Assembly (NCBI RefSeq): GCF_900110085.1
Contig: NZ_FOCK01000005.1
Location: forward strand, 124,001-188,000
Length of the DNA: 64,000 nt
Direction: 5' to 3'
Source: Prevotella sp. ne3005
Lineage (GTDB): Bacteria; Bacteroidota; Bacteroidia; Bacteroidales; Bacteroidaceae
In this document: positions 56,216 through 64,000 of the stretch, piece after piece
Numbering within the stretch: the stretch's first letter is position 1
Layout of the letters: each line of letters starts with the position of its first letter
The notes under the pieces: model-generated
Databases searched by the model: none
The model's input: only the letters and a program-made list of their open reading frames with translations
Told to the model about the DNA's origin: nothing
Translations under genes and position numbers: made by a program

Positions 56216-58540
56216 ATGAGTGTATATGTGATTGATAAAGAGGGTGGGCCGAAGATGATGCGGCCCATCCTGAATAGAGAAGAGTATTTGGCGCAGAGGG
56301 ATAGTGCTGACCAGAAAACTTATTTACAGCGCATACGTGCGGGTGAGGAGGGCTTGAAGCATAAGTTGACTCAGATGGTGTATTCGTGTCTGCCCAATGA
56401 GGATGGAAGTCTGAAGGGTTCGAAACGAATGAGTAGCACCGTGGGATTGGATGTAGACCATATTCCTCATGAAGAGATGGAGGCCGTAAAGACTCGCATC
56501 TTGGCGAAGAAGGATGAGGTGGGGCTGCTGATGTTCGAAGAGAGTGCTCGTGGTGAGGGTTATCATCTGGTGTTCCGTCGCAGGCCGGAACTATCGCAAG
56601 AAGAGAACCTTGCGTGGGCTTCGGAAGTGCTTGAAATCGCTTTCGATAAAGGTGCAAAAGATATTACAAGAGTATTCTTCACAACGACTTCCGATCAGCT
56701 GATTTTTCTCGATGATGCCATCTTTGAAATTGAAGAAGTGGAAGAAGTTGTAGATGCGAAGCCCCATGTTCATACGGAAGAAAGCAATGGCCCGACTTCT
56801 ACGAAGCTCTCAAAAGACTACGACGGCTTGCCGTATGCGGAGATTATCGCGAAGTGGTGGGAGATGTATAATGACGGAAGGGAGCCTGTGGAGAAAAACC
56901 GTGACTCACTGACGTATGAACTTGCCGTGAACCTGCGCCACATCTGCGGATTCAACCGCGACCTGCTGGGCGAGGTGATTCCCTGCTACGACAGATTCCC
57001 GCAGACGCAGAAGATGAAGTGTATCGATTCGGCTTTGGCTGCGAAACGTACGCAGATGCCCGAGCGGTTGAAGGACGTGCTTTTTGAAGTGAGACGCGAC
57101 CGCATGAATGGTGCCAATAATCTTGACAATGACTTGAAGAGTCTCGATGATGCTGTACAGGAGGATGACTGCTTCTACTACAAGCGTCTGCCGAAGATGC
57201 CACAGGGTGTGAAAGATTCAATAGACGCTGTGGGGCCAGCACTCACCATGCCTGTGGTGATGGCCATCTGTCCGGTGATTGGCATGCTGGCTTCGGGTGT
57301 CAGACTGGAAGTTCATGGTACGAAGAGCTCGCTGAATCTTATCAGCTATATCGCTGGTGATTTTGCTAGCGGTAAGGGTTCGATAGACCCCGTGATTAAT
57401 GCCTGGATAAACGAGGTGGCGTTGCAGGACCAAATTTATCAAGATCAGGAAGACGAGTGGCGGGCCAAGAAGCTGCTGGCGAAGAACCAAAAGAACCAAC
57501 CCGAGCAACCGAAGTTCCCCGTGCGCTATCTGACGTTGAACAACACCGTAGCCAATCTGGCTGAGCGACTGGCCAACACAGGCGGGAAACACGCTTTCTC
57601 GTTTACGCCCGAGGCCGATACGGTGGCCCAGAAATGGAAGTCGTCTATCAACGATTTCTCGGTGATGCTACGTCAGAGTTACGACGGCACCAGGTTTGAT
57701 CGCGAAGCACGCAGTGCCGAAGCGGTGAACGTACATATCAAGCAGCTGTTGTGGAACGTGGTGATGTGCGGTACACCCGATGCTCTCTACCGAGTGGTGA
57801 ACAACTACACCGACGGTTTTCAGAGTCGTATCGCGCTGGCCCGTACACCCGACAACACCTACACCCCCTTAGGCGATACCCTTTACGTGCTGACCGATCG
57901 TCAGGCAGAACGTATTCATCAGGTGGCCCACCTGTTGATGACGATGCAGGGCGATGTGGTGCTGTCGAAACTCGAACAGAAGAGTCGTGAATGGGTGGAG
58001 AACGTGAGACTGGAGGCCATCAAGAGCGACGACCGAATCATGGCCCGTCAGCGTTTCAGAACCTGTGTGACGGCAGCGCGAATGACTTGCTGTCTGATGC
58101 TCTGCAGGGTGTGCGAACAGCTGATTCAGAAACACGGCTACAACGGTGCCGAGAAGGTGTTAAAAGCCCAGCCCGACTTGTGGAAGACGATGCTGCAGAA
58201 AGCACAGACACCGCAGCTGTTGGACGCCTACGATGTGATTGCCGACTATCTGATAGAGACAGCGCTCTACTTCTTCCGTGAACGTATAGAGAATGCTTTT
58301 AAGAGTCGCGACTATGCGGGCAACAACGACCGCCGCCGCATGGGCAAGAACGACTCCATCTTTGCCCGATTGGATGTGGACTTCAGTTTTGAGTGTGCTA
58401 TGCAGCACAGTATCGGCGTGAAGGGAAGCGGTGTTACAGGCAACAGTGTTCGGCAGATGTTGAAGAACTGGAAGAAGCAGGGGCTGATCGTTCAGACCGA
58501 AAGGGGAAAGTATCATAAGGTTCAGGAAGTAGGTCATTAA
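56216..58540 (+). CDS. BT4734-like / DUF3987 protein (primase-helicase-like)
   Basis: 774 residues from the ATG at 56216. The N-terminal BT4734-like domain (SSTVGLDVDHIPHEEMEAVK, then ARGEGYHLVFRRRPEL and DITRVFFTTTSDQLIFLD) looks like a degenerate primase/VirE-N fold. DUF3987 follows at about 330-770: MPVVMAICPVIGMLASGVRL, IAGDFASGKGSIDPVIN (Walker-A-like) and FSFTPEADTVAQKWKSSIND. C-terminal winged-helix-like end (MLKNWKKQGLIVQTERGKYH). Such proteins occur in Bacteroidales phage-like modules; a replication role is assumed from the fold. Confidence 0.85.
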   Translation: MSVYVIDKEGGPKMMRPILNREEYLAQRDSADQKTYLQRIRAGEEGLKHKLTQMVYSCLPNEDGSLKGSKRMSSTVGLDVDHIPHEEMEAVKTRILAKKDEVGLLMFEESARGEGYHLVFRRRPELSQEENLAWASEVLEIAFDKGAKDITRVFFTTTSDQLIFLDDAIFEIEEVEEVVDAKPHVHTEESNGPTSTKLSKDYDGLPYAEIIAKWWEMYNDGREPVEKNRDSLTYELAVNLRHICGFNRDLLGEVIPCYDRFPQTQKMKCIDSALAAKRTQMPERLKDVLFEVRRDRMNGANNLDNDLKSLDDAVQEDDCFYYKRLPKMPQGVKDSIDAVGPALTMPVVMAICPVIGMLASGVRLEVHGTKSSLNLISYIAGDFASGKGSIDPVINAWINEVALQDQIYQDQEDEWRAKKLLAKNQKNQPEQPKFPVRYLTLNNTVANLAERLANTGGKHAFSFTPEADTVAQKWKSSINDFSVMLRQSYDGTRFDREARSAEAVNVHIKQLLWNVVMCGTPDALYRVVNNYTDGFQSRIALARTPDNTYTPLGDTLYVLTDRQAERIHQVAHLLMTMQGDVVLSKLEQKSREWVENVRLEAIKSDDRIMARQRFRTCVTAARMTCCLMLCRVCEQLIQKHGYNGAEKVLKAQPDLWKTMLQKAQTPQLLDAYDVIADYLIETALYFFRERIENAFKSRDYAGNNDRRRMGKNDSIFARLDVDFSFECAMQHSIGVKGSGVTGNSVRQMLKNWKKQGLIVQTERGKYHKVQEVGH

Positions 58541-58541
58541 G

Positions 58542-58571
58542 GTCATGTGTCATGAGTGTCATTAAGCTTTG
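58542..58571 (+). repeat. Right copy of the 30-bp direct repeat
   Basis: GTCATGTGTCATGAGTGTCA then TTAAGCTTTG; partner of 41317-41346. It runs into a heptamer array. Confidence 0.7.
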
Positions 58572-58644
58572 AGCATTAAGCATTAAGCTTTAGGCATGAA
58601 GTAATCATAAAGCTTAAAGCTAAAAGAATAAAGATTAAAGAAAA
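58562..58644. repeat. Heptamer repeats in two orientations
   Basis: AAGCTTTGAGCATTAAGCAT then TAAGCTTTAGG, and after a 10-bp centre GTAATCATAAAGCTTAAAGC then TAAAAG. The GTAATCATAAAG end is the complement of the CTTTATGATTAC end seen in other arrays, so this is a head-to-head pair. Confidence 0.7.
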
Positions 58645-59079
58645 ATGAGTTTATCAAGAGGATTTAGGAATTGTAACCCACTGAATATCCGTAGAGGCAG
58701 GGATCAGTGGCAGGGTCAGGCCGAAAGGCAGACCGATGCTGCCTTCGTAGTGTTTAAGTCGATGGAGTGGGGCTGGAGGGCAGCCTTCAAGTTGCTCACG
58801 CGTACTTATTATCATAAGTATCGCCTCTACACCATCCGGATGATTATCCAGAAGTGGGCACCGCCGCATGAGAATAACACCGAGGCGTATAGCATGTTCG
58901 TGTCGAAGCTTGCGGGTATTCCGCCCGATGAGCCCATCGGCATCCCGATGGAGAGTCCTGCCCGTTGGATGATGGTGGCCGCTGCGATGGCCATCCAAGA
59001 GAACGGTACCAGCGACATCGACTACTTCGCCATGCTCCGCGGCTGGACCCTCAGCCGCGAAAGTATCGCGGAGAACTAA
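58645..59079 (+). CDS. Phage structural protein P5-type muramidase-like protein
   Basis: 144 residues. RGFRNCNPLNIRRGRDQWQG near the start and FVVFKSMEWGWRAAFKLLTR then TYYHKYRLYTIRMIIQKWAP match the virion P5-like family (G-x-x-N-x-NPxNIR, WGxRA). Members are thought to cut peptidoglycan. No signal peptide, as usual for phage lysis or entry enzymes. Last gene of the phage-derived module. Confidence 0.88.
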   Translation: MSLSRGFRNCNPLNIRRGRDQWQGQAERQTDAAFVVFKSMEWGWRAAFKLLTRTYYHKYRLYTIRMIIQKWAPPHENNTEAYSMFVSKLAGIPPDEPIGIPMESPARWMMVAAAMAIQENGTSDIDYFAMLRGWTLSRESIAEN

Positions 59080-59082
59080 GCA

Positions 59083-59114
59083 AAATCCCCAGCCACTCGG
59101 CTGGGGATTTTTGT
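59083..59114. terminator. Bidirectional terminator
   Basis: AATCCCCAGCC-ACTC-GGCTGGGGATT then TTTG. Between convergent genes. Confidence 0.9.
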
Positions 59115-59115
59115 T

Positions 59116-61602
59116 TTAGTCCTCTTTCTTTTCAGTGGCTTCGCCGTTGGGCTGGTGGGCTTGGGGCTCACCAGCTTCAGCGGGCTCTGGGTCTTTGTGG
59201 GGGCGCTGCAGGGGATTGCCGTGTTCGTCGAGGAACATGGCATCGGGGTCGCTGACTGCAAGGGAGTCGACACCGATGGAGTCGGAGTCGGCAGGGGCCT
59301 TGAAGTAGCCGCCACAGTCGTACATCGCATTGGTGATGTCGATGTCGTGAGGAGCGGGGAATTTGGTGCGGTATTTCTTGAACTGCGGGTCGTTGAGCAC
59401 CGAACCGAGGAAGTAGCCACAGATGGGCAGAGCCGTGCGGTTGCCTTGTCCGAGCATACCTGTGCGGAAGTGGATGGAACGGTATTCGCCACCTACCCAT
59501 GCGCCACAGACCAGTCTGGGCGTGGTGCCGATAAACCAGGCGTCGGAGTGGTTGTTCGACGTACCCGTCTTACCACCGAAGTCGGTGTCGGCAGCCTTGT
59601 CGTAGCCCACGAATCCCATCAGTCGGGAGCTGGTGCCACTCATGCCGCCTTTCAGCAGCTGCTGTACGAGGAAGGCCGAACGGTAGGGGATGGCCTGCTT
59701 GGCTTCAGTGGGGGCTTCGTAGATCACGTTGCCGTCGCGGTCTTCAATCTTGGCCACGAGAATCGGACCTATCTGCTTGCCGTCGTTCACGGGTGTGCAG
59801 TAGGCATTGACCATCTCGAGCAGGTTGACGTCGCTGGCACCTAAGGTGAGCGAGGGCGTGGGGTCGAGTTTCGAGCGGATACCCATGTCGTGGGCGGTCT
59901 TCACGATGTTGTCGATGCCGCACTCCTGACCCAGACGCACAGCCACCGAATTGATACTCATGGCGAAGGCCTGCTTCAGTGAGATGTTGGCACCCGAGAA
60001 GTGGCCGTCGGCATTGGTGGGCGCCCAGGTGACTTCCTTGCCGTGATCCATCACTTTCATTGAGAAGTATTCGTCTTTGCGGTAGTCGCAGGGTGTGATG
60101 CCCTGATTCATGGCCTCTGTGTAGACGAAGAGCTTGAAGGTGGAACCGGGCTGGCGCATGGCTGTCACCTTGTCGTATTTCCACGAGTGGAAGTCGATGT
60201 CGCCCACCCAGGCTTTCACATGTCCCGTCTGCGGTTCCATCGCCACGAATCCGCAGTGCATGAAGCGCACCATGTAGCGGATGGAGTCCAGCGTTGAGAG
60301 TTCTTTTTCCACCTTACCATGTTCGTAGTCGAACACTTTTACAGGGTGGGGCAGGTTGAGATAGTAGTTGATGGAGTCTTCGTTGCCGTCGAATTTCTTC
60401 GAGAGGTATTTGTAGACGGGCTGTCGCTTGGCGATGTCTTCGATGAAGTTCTTGATTTCCTGATGGCGCTCGTCTTGCCAAGGGTTGGTGGAGCCCCAGT
60501 GCTGATTGAAGGTCTGCTGCACCTGTTTCATCTGCTTGACGGCTGCCTCTTCGGCATATTTCTGCATGCGCGAGTCGACGGTGGTGTAGATTTTCAGACC
60601 TTCGGTATAGAGGGCGTTGCGGTTGTCGAAGTATTCCTCGCACCAGTCTTTCAGATAGTCGGCCACAGCCTCACGGAAGTAGTTGGCATCGCCGTCGTAG
60701 GCCGATTCCACGCTGTAGTCGAGTTTGATGTCTATCAGCTTCAGCGAGTCGCATTCGGCCTGCGTGAGGTCGTTGTGCTGGCGCATCAGGTCTAATACGA
60801 TGTTACGACGCTTCAGTGAGTTCTCAGGATTAATCAATGGATTATAATAGGTGGTGGCCTTGAGCATCCCCACGAGGATGGCGGCATTCTCGGCCGTCAG
60901 GTCTTGGGGCTTGCAGTTAAAGTAGGTCTTGCAGGCCGTCTTGATGCCGAAAGCGTTGGAACCGAAGTCTACGGTGTTGGCATACTGCGTCAGGATCTCG
61001 TTTTTGGTGAAGAAGAATTCGAGTTTGTAGGCCGTGATCCACTCTTTGCTTTTCAGGATGAGCATCTTCAGTCCGGGGATGTTGCCCAGCAGACCAGTGG
61101 AGTATTCGCTTCGTGTGCGGAAGAGGTTTTTGGCCAGCTGCTGCGTGATGGTGGAGGCGCCGCGTGCATCGTGATGCAGGGCATAGTCCTTGAGTGCAGC
61201 CGCAAAGGCCTGATAGTCGATGCCGTGATGATGGAAGAATCGCTCGTCCTCGGTATCGATGAGCGCACGCCAGAAAACGGGGTTCACCTCTTCGTAGGTC
61301 ACGGGCGTACGGTTCTCACTGAAGAATTTGCCTATCAGCTTTCCGTCGGCACTGTAGATCATCGAGGCTTCGGCAGGGCGCTTGTTCTTGATGGTGGACA
61401 TGGAGGGCGACTTTCCGAAGAGCCAGAGGAAGTTGATGTCGACGGCTCCCAGATAGAGGAAGAATGCCACGATCAGGGAGACGATGCCCACAATGGTTTT
61501 CAGGTACCAGGGACGACCCTTGTAGAGACTCTTATACCAAGGCCAGATGCCTTTGACATACTGCCACAAACGGCTTGCTATTTCGCTAATCTTCTCTTTC
61601 AT
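59116..61602 (-). CDS. Penicillin-binding protein 1A-type transglycosylase/transpeptidase
   Basis: 828 residues. A single N-terminal TM helix (about 33-58). GT51 domain: [20 protein letters not shown], then [20 protein letters not shown]. Penicillin-binding domain: [17 protein letters not shown] (active Ser), [11 protein letters not shown] (SxN), [15 protein letters not shown] (KTG). The Pro/Glu-rich tail may be periplasmic linker. It polymerises and cross-links peptidoglycan. The start overlaps miaA by 17 bp. Confidence 0.95.
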   Translation of the reverse strand: MKEKISEIASRLWQYVKGIWPWYKSLYKGRPWYLKTIVGIVSLIVAFFLYLGAVDINFLWLFGKSPSMSTIKNKRPAEASMIYSADGKLIGKFFSENRTPVTYEEVNPVFWRALIDTEDERFFHHHGIDYQAFAAALKDYALHHDARGASTITQQLAKNLFRTRSEYSTGLLGNIPGLKMLILKSKEWITAYKLEFFFTKNEILTQYANTVDFGSNAFGIKTACKTYFNCKPQDLTAENAAILVGMLKATTYYNPLINPENSLKRRNIVLDLMRQHNDLTQAECDSLKLIDIKLDYSVESAYDGDANYFREAVADYLKDWCEEYFDNRNALYTEGLKIYTTVDSRMQKYAEEAAVKQMKQVQQTFNQHWGSTNPWQDERHQEIKNFIEDIAKRQPVYKYLSKKFDGNEDSINYYLNLPHPVKVFDYEHGKVEKELSTLDSIRYMVRFMHCGFVAMEPQTGHVKAWVGDIDFHSWKYDKVTAMRQPGSTFKLFVYTEAMNQGITPCDYRKDEYFSMKVMDHGKEVTWAPTNADGHFSGANISLKQAFAMSINSVAVRLGQECGIDNIVKTAHDMGIRSKLDPTPSLTLGASDVNLLEMVNAYCTPVNDGKQIGPILVAKIEDRDGNVIYEAPTEAKQAIPYRSAFLVQQLLKGGMSGTSSRLMGFVGYDKAADTDFGGKTGTSNNHSDAWFIGTTPRLVCGAWVGGEYRSIHFRTGMLGQGNRTALPICGYFLGSVLNDPQFKKYRTKFPAPHDIDITNAMYDCGGYFKAPADSDSIGVDSLAVSDPDAMFLDEHGNPLQRPHKDPEPAEAGEPQAHQPNGEATEKKED

Positions 61603-62494
61603 AGTGGGATATGTAACTGATGATTTGTTTTGTTTCTTGTGGGTGGAACCACTTCACGCGTTCGTCTTTCTTATACCATGTAAGTTGTTTGCGGGCGTAA
61701 CGGCGGGTGTTGCCCTTGATGCGCTCTACGGCCTCTTCGAGTGGCCAGCGCCCTTCGAGATAGTCGAACAGCTCTTTATAGCCTACGGTGTTCAGCGCAT
61801 TCAGGTGGCGCAGCGGATAGAGGCTCTTGGCTTCTTCGAGCAGGCCGTCGGCCATCATCTGGTCTACGCGCTGGTTGATGCGATCATAGAGCTCTTCCCT
61901 GGGGCGGTTGAGTCCGATCTTGATGATCTGGAACGGACGCTGTCTTTTCTCCCGTTTACGGAACGAGGTGTAGGTCTTGCCCGTCATCGTGCAGATCTCG
62001 AGTGCATGGACCACGCGCCGGGGGTTCTGACGGTCGACGATCTCGTAGTACTCTGGGTCGAGTCGTTTCAGTTCGTCAACCAGTGCCTCAAGTCCTTCAT
62101 CGGCCAGTCGCTGTTTCATCAGCGTGCGCGTCTCGTCGTCGATGGTGGGGATGTCGTCGATACCGTCGCAGACTGCATCGATATACATCATACTGCCACC
62201 TGAGAGCAGGGCGTAGTCGCTGGTCAGGAATTGCTGTTCGAGGCATTCGAGCACCTGTTGTTCAAAGAGCGATGCGCTGTAGTAGTCGTCCAAGCCCAGC
62301 GTCCCCACGAAGTAATGCTTCACTTCCTGCATCTGTTCTTTCGTTGGCTGGGCGGTGCCGATACGGAGTTCGCGGTAGATCTGGCGCGAATCGGCATTGA
62401 TGATGGGGATGTCGAAGTGTTTGGCAATCTCCAGGCACAGAGCCGTCTTTCCAACCGCCGTAGGCCCTGTGATGACTATCAGCGTTTTTTCCAA
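61586..62494 (-). CDS. miaA: tRNA dimethylallyltransferase
   Basis: 302 residues. [20 protein letters not shown] (P-loop), [35 protein letters not shown] and [11 protein letters not shown] are the MiaA motifs. Adds dimethylallyl to A37 of tRNAs reading UNN codons. Six bases after lpxA and overlapping the PBP gene; a compact operon. Confidence 0.96.
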   Translation of the reverse strand: MEKTLIVITGPTAVGKTALCLEIAKHFDIPIINADSRQIYRELRIGTAQPTKEQMQEVKHYFVGTLGLDDYYSASLFEQQVLECLEQQFLTSDYALLSGGSMMYIDAVCDGIDDIPTIDDETRTLMKQRLADEGLEALVDELKRLDPEYYEIVDRQNPRRVVHALEICTMTGKTYTSFRKREKRQRPFQIIKIGLNRPREELYDRINQRVDQMMADGLLEEAKSLYPLRHLNALNTVGYKELFDYLEGRWPLEEAVERIKGNTRRYARKQLTWYKKDERVKWFHPQETKQIISYISHYERED

Positions 62495-62500
62495 TCTTCT

Positions 62501-63271
62501 TTAGCGGATAACGCCTCGCTTGGAGTTTTCGATAAACGAGCAGATGTAATCCACCTCCTTGGAGTCGGGATATTTGGCGCGGGCTTCGGCCACACCTTCT
62601 TTCATCACGCCCTTGGAGTAGATGATACGATAGGCATCGTGGATGGCCTCGATGGTCTCGTTGGGGAATCCGCGGCGACGCAGACCCACGAGGTTCACAC
62701 CGGCATAGCGGATGGGCTCCTTGCCGGCAATGACGTAGGGAGGAATATCCTGCGAGGTGCGCGAGCCACCCTGGAACATGATGTAACCTCCCACATGGAG
62801 GAACTGATGGAACAGGCAGGTGGCGCTGATGATGGCGTAGTCGTCGACGATCACCTCGCCGGCAAATTTCGTGGAGTTGCCGATGATGCAGCCGTTGCCA
62901 ATCACACAGTCGTGACCCACGTGCATGTTCTCCATCAGCAGGTTGCCATTGCCGATGACGGTCTTACCCTTGGAGGCGGTACCTCGTGAGATGGTCACAT
63001 TCTCGCGGATGGAGTTGTTGTCGCCAATCTCACAGGTGGTCTCCTCGCCCTGGAACTTCAGGTCCTGCGGCTTGGTGGAGATGCTGGCACCAGGGAAGAT
63101 CTCGTTGCCGTTACCCAGGCGGGCGCCGAAGTGAAGGGTCACGTTGTTCAGCAGTTTGTTGTTGTCGCCTATCACCACGTTCTTGTCGATGACGCAGAAC
63201 GGTCCGATGATATTGTTGTCGCCCAGTTTTGCCTCAGGGTCAACGACGGCTAAAGGATGTATCTGATTCAT
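62501..63271 (-). CDS. lpxA: UDP-GlcNAc O-acyltransferase
   Basis: 256 residues. IHPLAVVDPEAKLGDNNIIG, then hexapeptide repeats of a left-handed beta-helix (NVTISRGTASKGKTVIGNGN). HVGHDCVIGNGCIIGNSTKF carries the catalytic His region, and the C-terminal helical part follows. First step of lipid A synthesis. It follows the fused lpxC/fabZ, with a heptamer repeat array in the 58-bp gap. Confidence 0.96.
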   Translation of the reverse strand: MNQIHPLAVVDPEAKLGDNNIIGPFCVIDKNVVIGDNNKLLNNVTLHFGARLGNGNEIFPGASISTKPQDLKFQGEETTCEIGDNNSIRENVTISRGTASKGKTVIGNGNLLMENMHVGHDCVIGNGCIIGNSTKFAGEVIVDDYAIISATCLFHQFLHVGGYIMFQGGSRTSQDIPPYVIAGKEPIRYAGVNLVGLRRRGFPNETIEAIHDAYRIIYSKGVMKEGVAEARAKYPDSKEVDYICSFIENSKRGVIR

Positions 63272-63332
63272 ACTTTGAGCTTTGAACTTTGAGCTTTAAG
63301 CATTAAGCATTAAGCTTTGAGCTTTATGATTA
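63265..63332. repeat. Heptamer repeat array between lpxC/fabZ and lpxA
   Basis: CATACTTTGAGCTTTGAACT then TTGAGCTTTAAGCATTAAGC, ATTAAGCTTTGAGCTTTATG, ATTAC. About seven units, ending in CTTTATGATTAC as in the arrays near rpmA. Confidence 0.75.
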
Positions 63333-64000
63333 CTTGTTCTTTACGATTTGGGCAGTGAATGTGGCTTCTGCCACGATGTGGTCGCCTACGAAGATATAAC
63401 CCTTCATCGAAGAGATTCCATGACGCACGGGAGCCAGCAGTTCTACCTTGAAGATGAGCGTATCGCCGGGCACCACCTTCTGACGGAACTTCACGCCATC
63501 TATCTTCATGAAGTAGGTACTCCAGCGCTCAGGCTCCTCAAGGGTGTTGAGCACGAGCAGACCACCACACTGGGCCATTGCTTCAATCTGGAGCACACCA
63601 GGCATAACGGGCTCCTGAGGGAAGTGTCCCTGGAAGAAAGGCTCGTTGGCTGTGATGTTCTTGATGCCCACGATGGTCGAAGCACCCAGTTCCACCACCT
63701 TGTCTACCAGCTGCATGGGATAGCGGTGGGGCAGGAGCTCACGGATACGGTTCACGTCCATCACCGGCTCCTCATTGGGGTCGTAGATAGGGGCCTGTAT
63801 CTCGTGTTTGCGGATCTCCTTGCGCATCTGGCGGGCAAACTTGTTGTTGATGGTGTGTCCGGGACGGGTGGCTACGATACGACCCTTGATGGGTTTGCCT
63901 ATCAGGGCCATATCACCAATGATGTCGAGCAGCTTGTGACGCGTACACTCGTTATCCCACTGCAGGGGCTTGTGCTGGATATATCCCAGATCGTTAGCGT
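63330..64000 (-). CDS. lpxC/fabZ: LpxC/FabZ bifunctional enzyme, 5' end beyond window
   Basis: The frame is open to the window edge. The first part is the end of LpxC (LQWDNECTRHKLLDIIGDMA then LIGKPIKGRIVATRPGHTIN; the H-K-x-x-D pair is catalytic/zinc-site). From about 63740 downward it is FabZ: MDVNRIRELLPHRYPMQLVD, FFQGHFPQEPVMPGVLQIEA and MAQCGGLLVLN, with His and Glu of the hotdog active site. It deacetylates UDP-3-O-acyl-GlcNAc and dehydrates 3-hydroxyacyl-ACP. The fusion is typical of Bacteroidota. Confidence 0.95.
   Translation of the reverse strand, partial: ANDLGYIQHKPLQWDNECTRHKLLDIIGDMALIGKPIKGRIVATRPGHTINNKFARQMRKEIRKHEIQAPIYDPNEEPVMDVNRIRELLPHRYPMQLVDKVVELGASTIVGIKNITANEPFFQGHFPQEPVMPGVLQIEAMAQCGGLLVLNTLEEPERWSTYFMKIDGVKFRQKVVPGDTLIFKVELLAPVRHGISSMKGYIFVGDHIVAEATFTAQIVKNK

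Noticed and set aside
33150-63332. AAGCTT-rich arrays read as a CRISPR array
   Set aside because: Units are seven bases in direct tandem with no spacers of constant length, and there are no cas genes.
1-64000. Search for tRNA and rRNA genes
   Set aside because: No GGTTCRA-type T-loop within a foldable cloverleaf and no rRNA-like stretch noticed; an automated scan could still find one.

Overview
The window looks like a Bacteroidales chromosome, most likely Prevotella or a close relative. Almost every gene start that can be judged is preceded by the Bacteroidota -7 box TAnnTTTG rather than a TATAAT box. Family content agrees: a fused LpxC/FabZ, a fused NfnAB-type reductase, DUF4248, smalltalk, HU-like and DUF3987 genes, and a CzcCBA operon led by a Cys/His-rich exported protein. 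I saw no rRNA, tRNA, CRISPR array or recognisable insertion sequence.

Layout. 0-19.5 kb is accessory chromosome with many small stress, repair and detoxification genes: two exported His-rich proteins, an aminotransferase, a hydrolase-DUF1653 fusion, a YgjP-like metallopeptidase, a cobalamin riboswitch with a flavodoxin-like gene, methyltransferases, a Y-family polymerase with a YolD partner, thioesterase, Nim-like, YdeI-like and MmcQ-like proteins. It also holds at least five gene remnants and two families of short hairpin repeats, several of them lying inside reading frames. 19.53-30.11 kb is best read as an integrated island of about 10.6 kb. A tyrosine recombinase and HTH protein sit at its right end next to mnmE, and a second copy of the mnmE 3' end (encoding RFCVGK-stop) lies at 19525-19545. 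The cargo is a GNAT protein and a heavy-metal RND efflux operon beside a nonsense-mutated AraC regulator.

30.1-38.2 kb is core: mnmE, a nucleoside phosphorylase, a TtcA-family enzyme, the NfnAB-type fusion, serS, rpmA and rplU. A four-helix-bundle (23S IVS type) gene flanked by inverted heptanucleotide repeats sits between the NfnAB-type fusion and serS, and related solo repeats lie in frame inside two neighbouring enzymes. 38.2-41.2 kb carries small-transcript candidates, a HigBA-type toxin-antitoxin pair, an HU-like/smalltalk operon and DUF4248. 41.5-54.3 kb is a defence island: DUF2971, hsdM, hsdS, a NACHT NTPase, an AAA15/RloB pair, hsdR and two unknown coupled genes. 54.6-59.1 kb carries phage-derived genes (Rha/KilAC, OB-like, BT4734-DUF3987, P5-like lysozyme). 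59.1-64 kb is core envelope and tRNA: PBP1A, miaA, lpxA, lpxC/fabZ.

Together the window shows a conserved chromosome broken up by an mnmE-targeted island, a layered anti-phage locus set inside a phage-derived module, and short repeats that have entered coding sequences. All family assignments are by eye; none was searched against a database.
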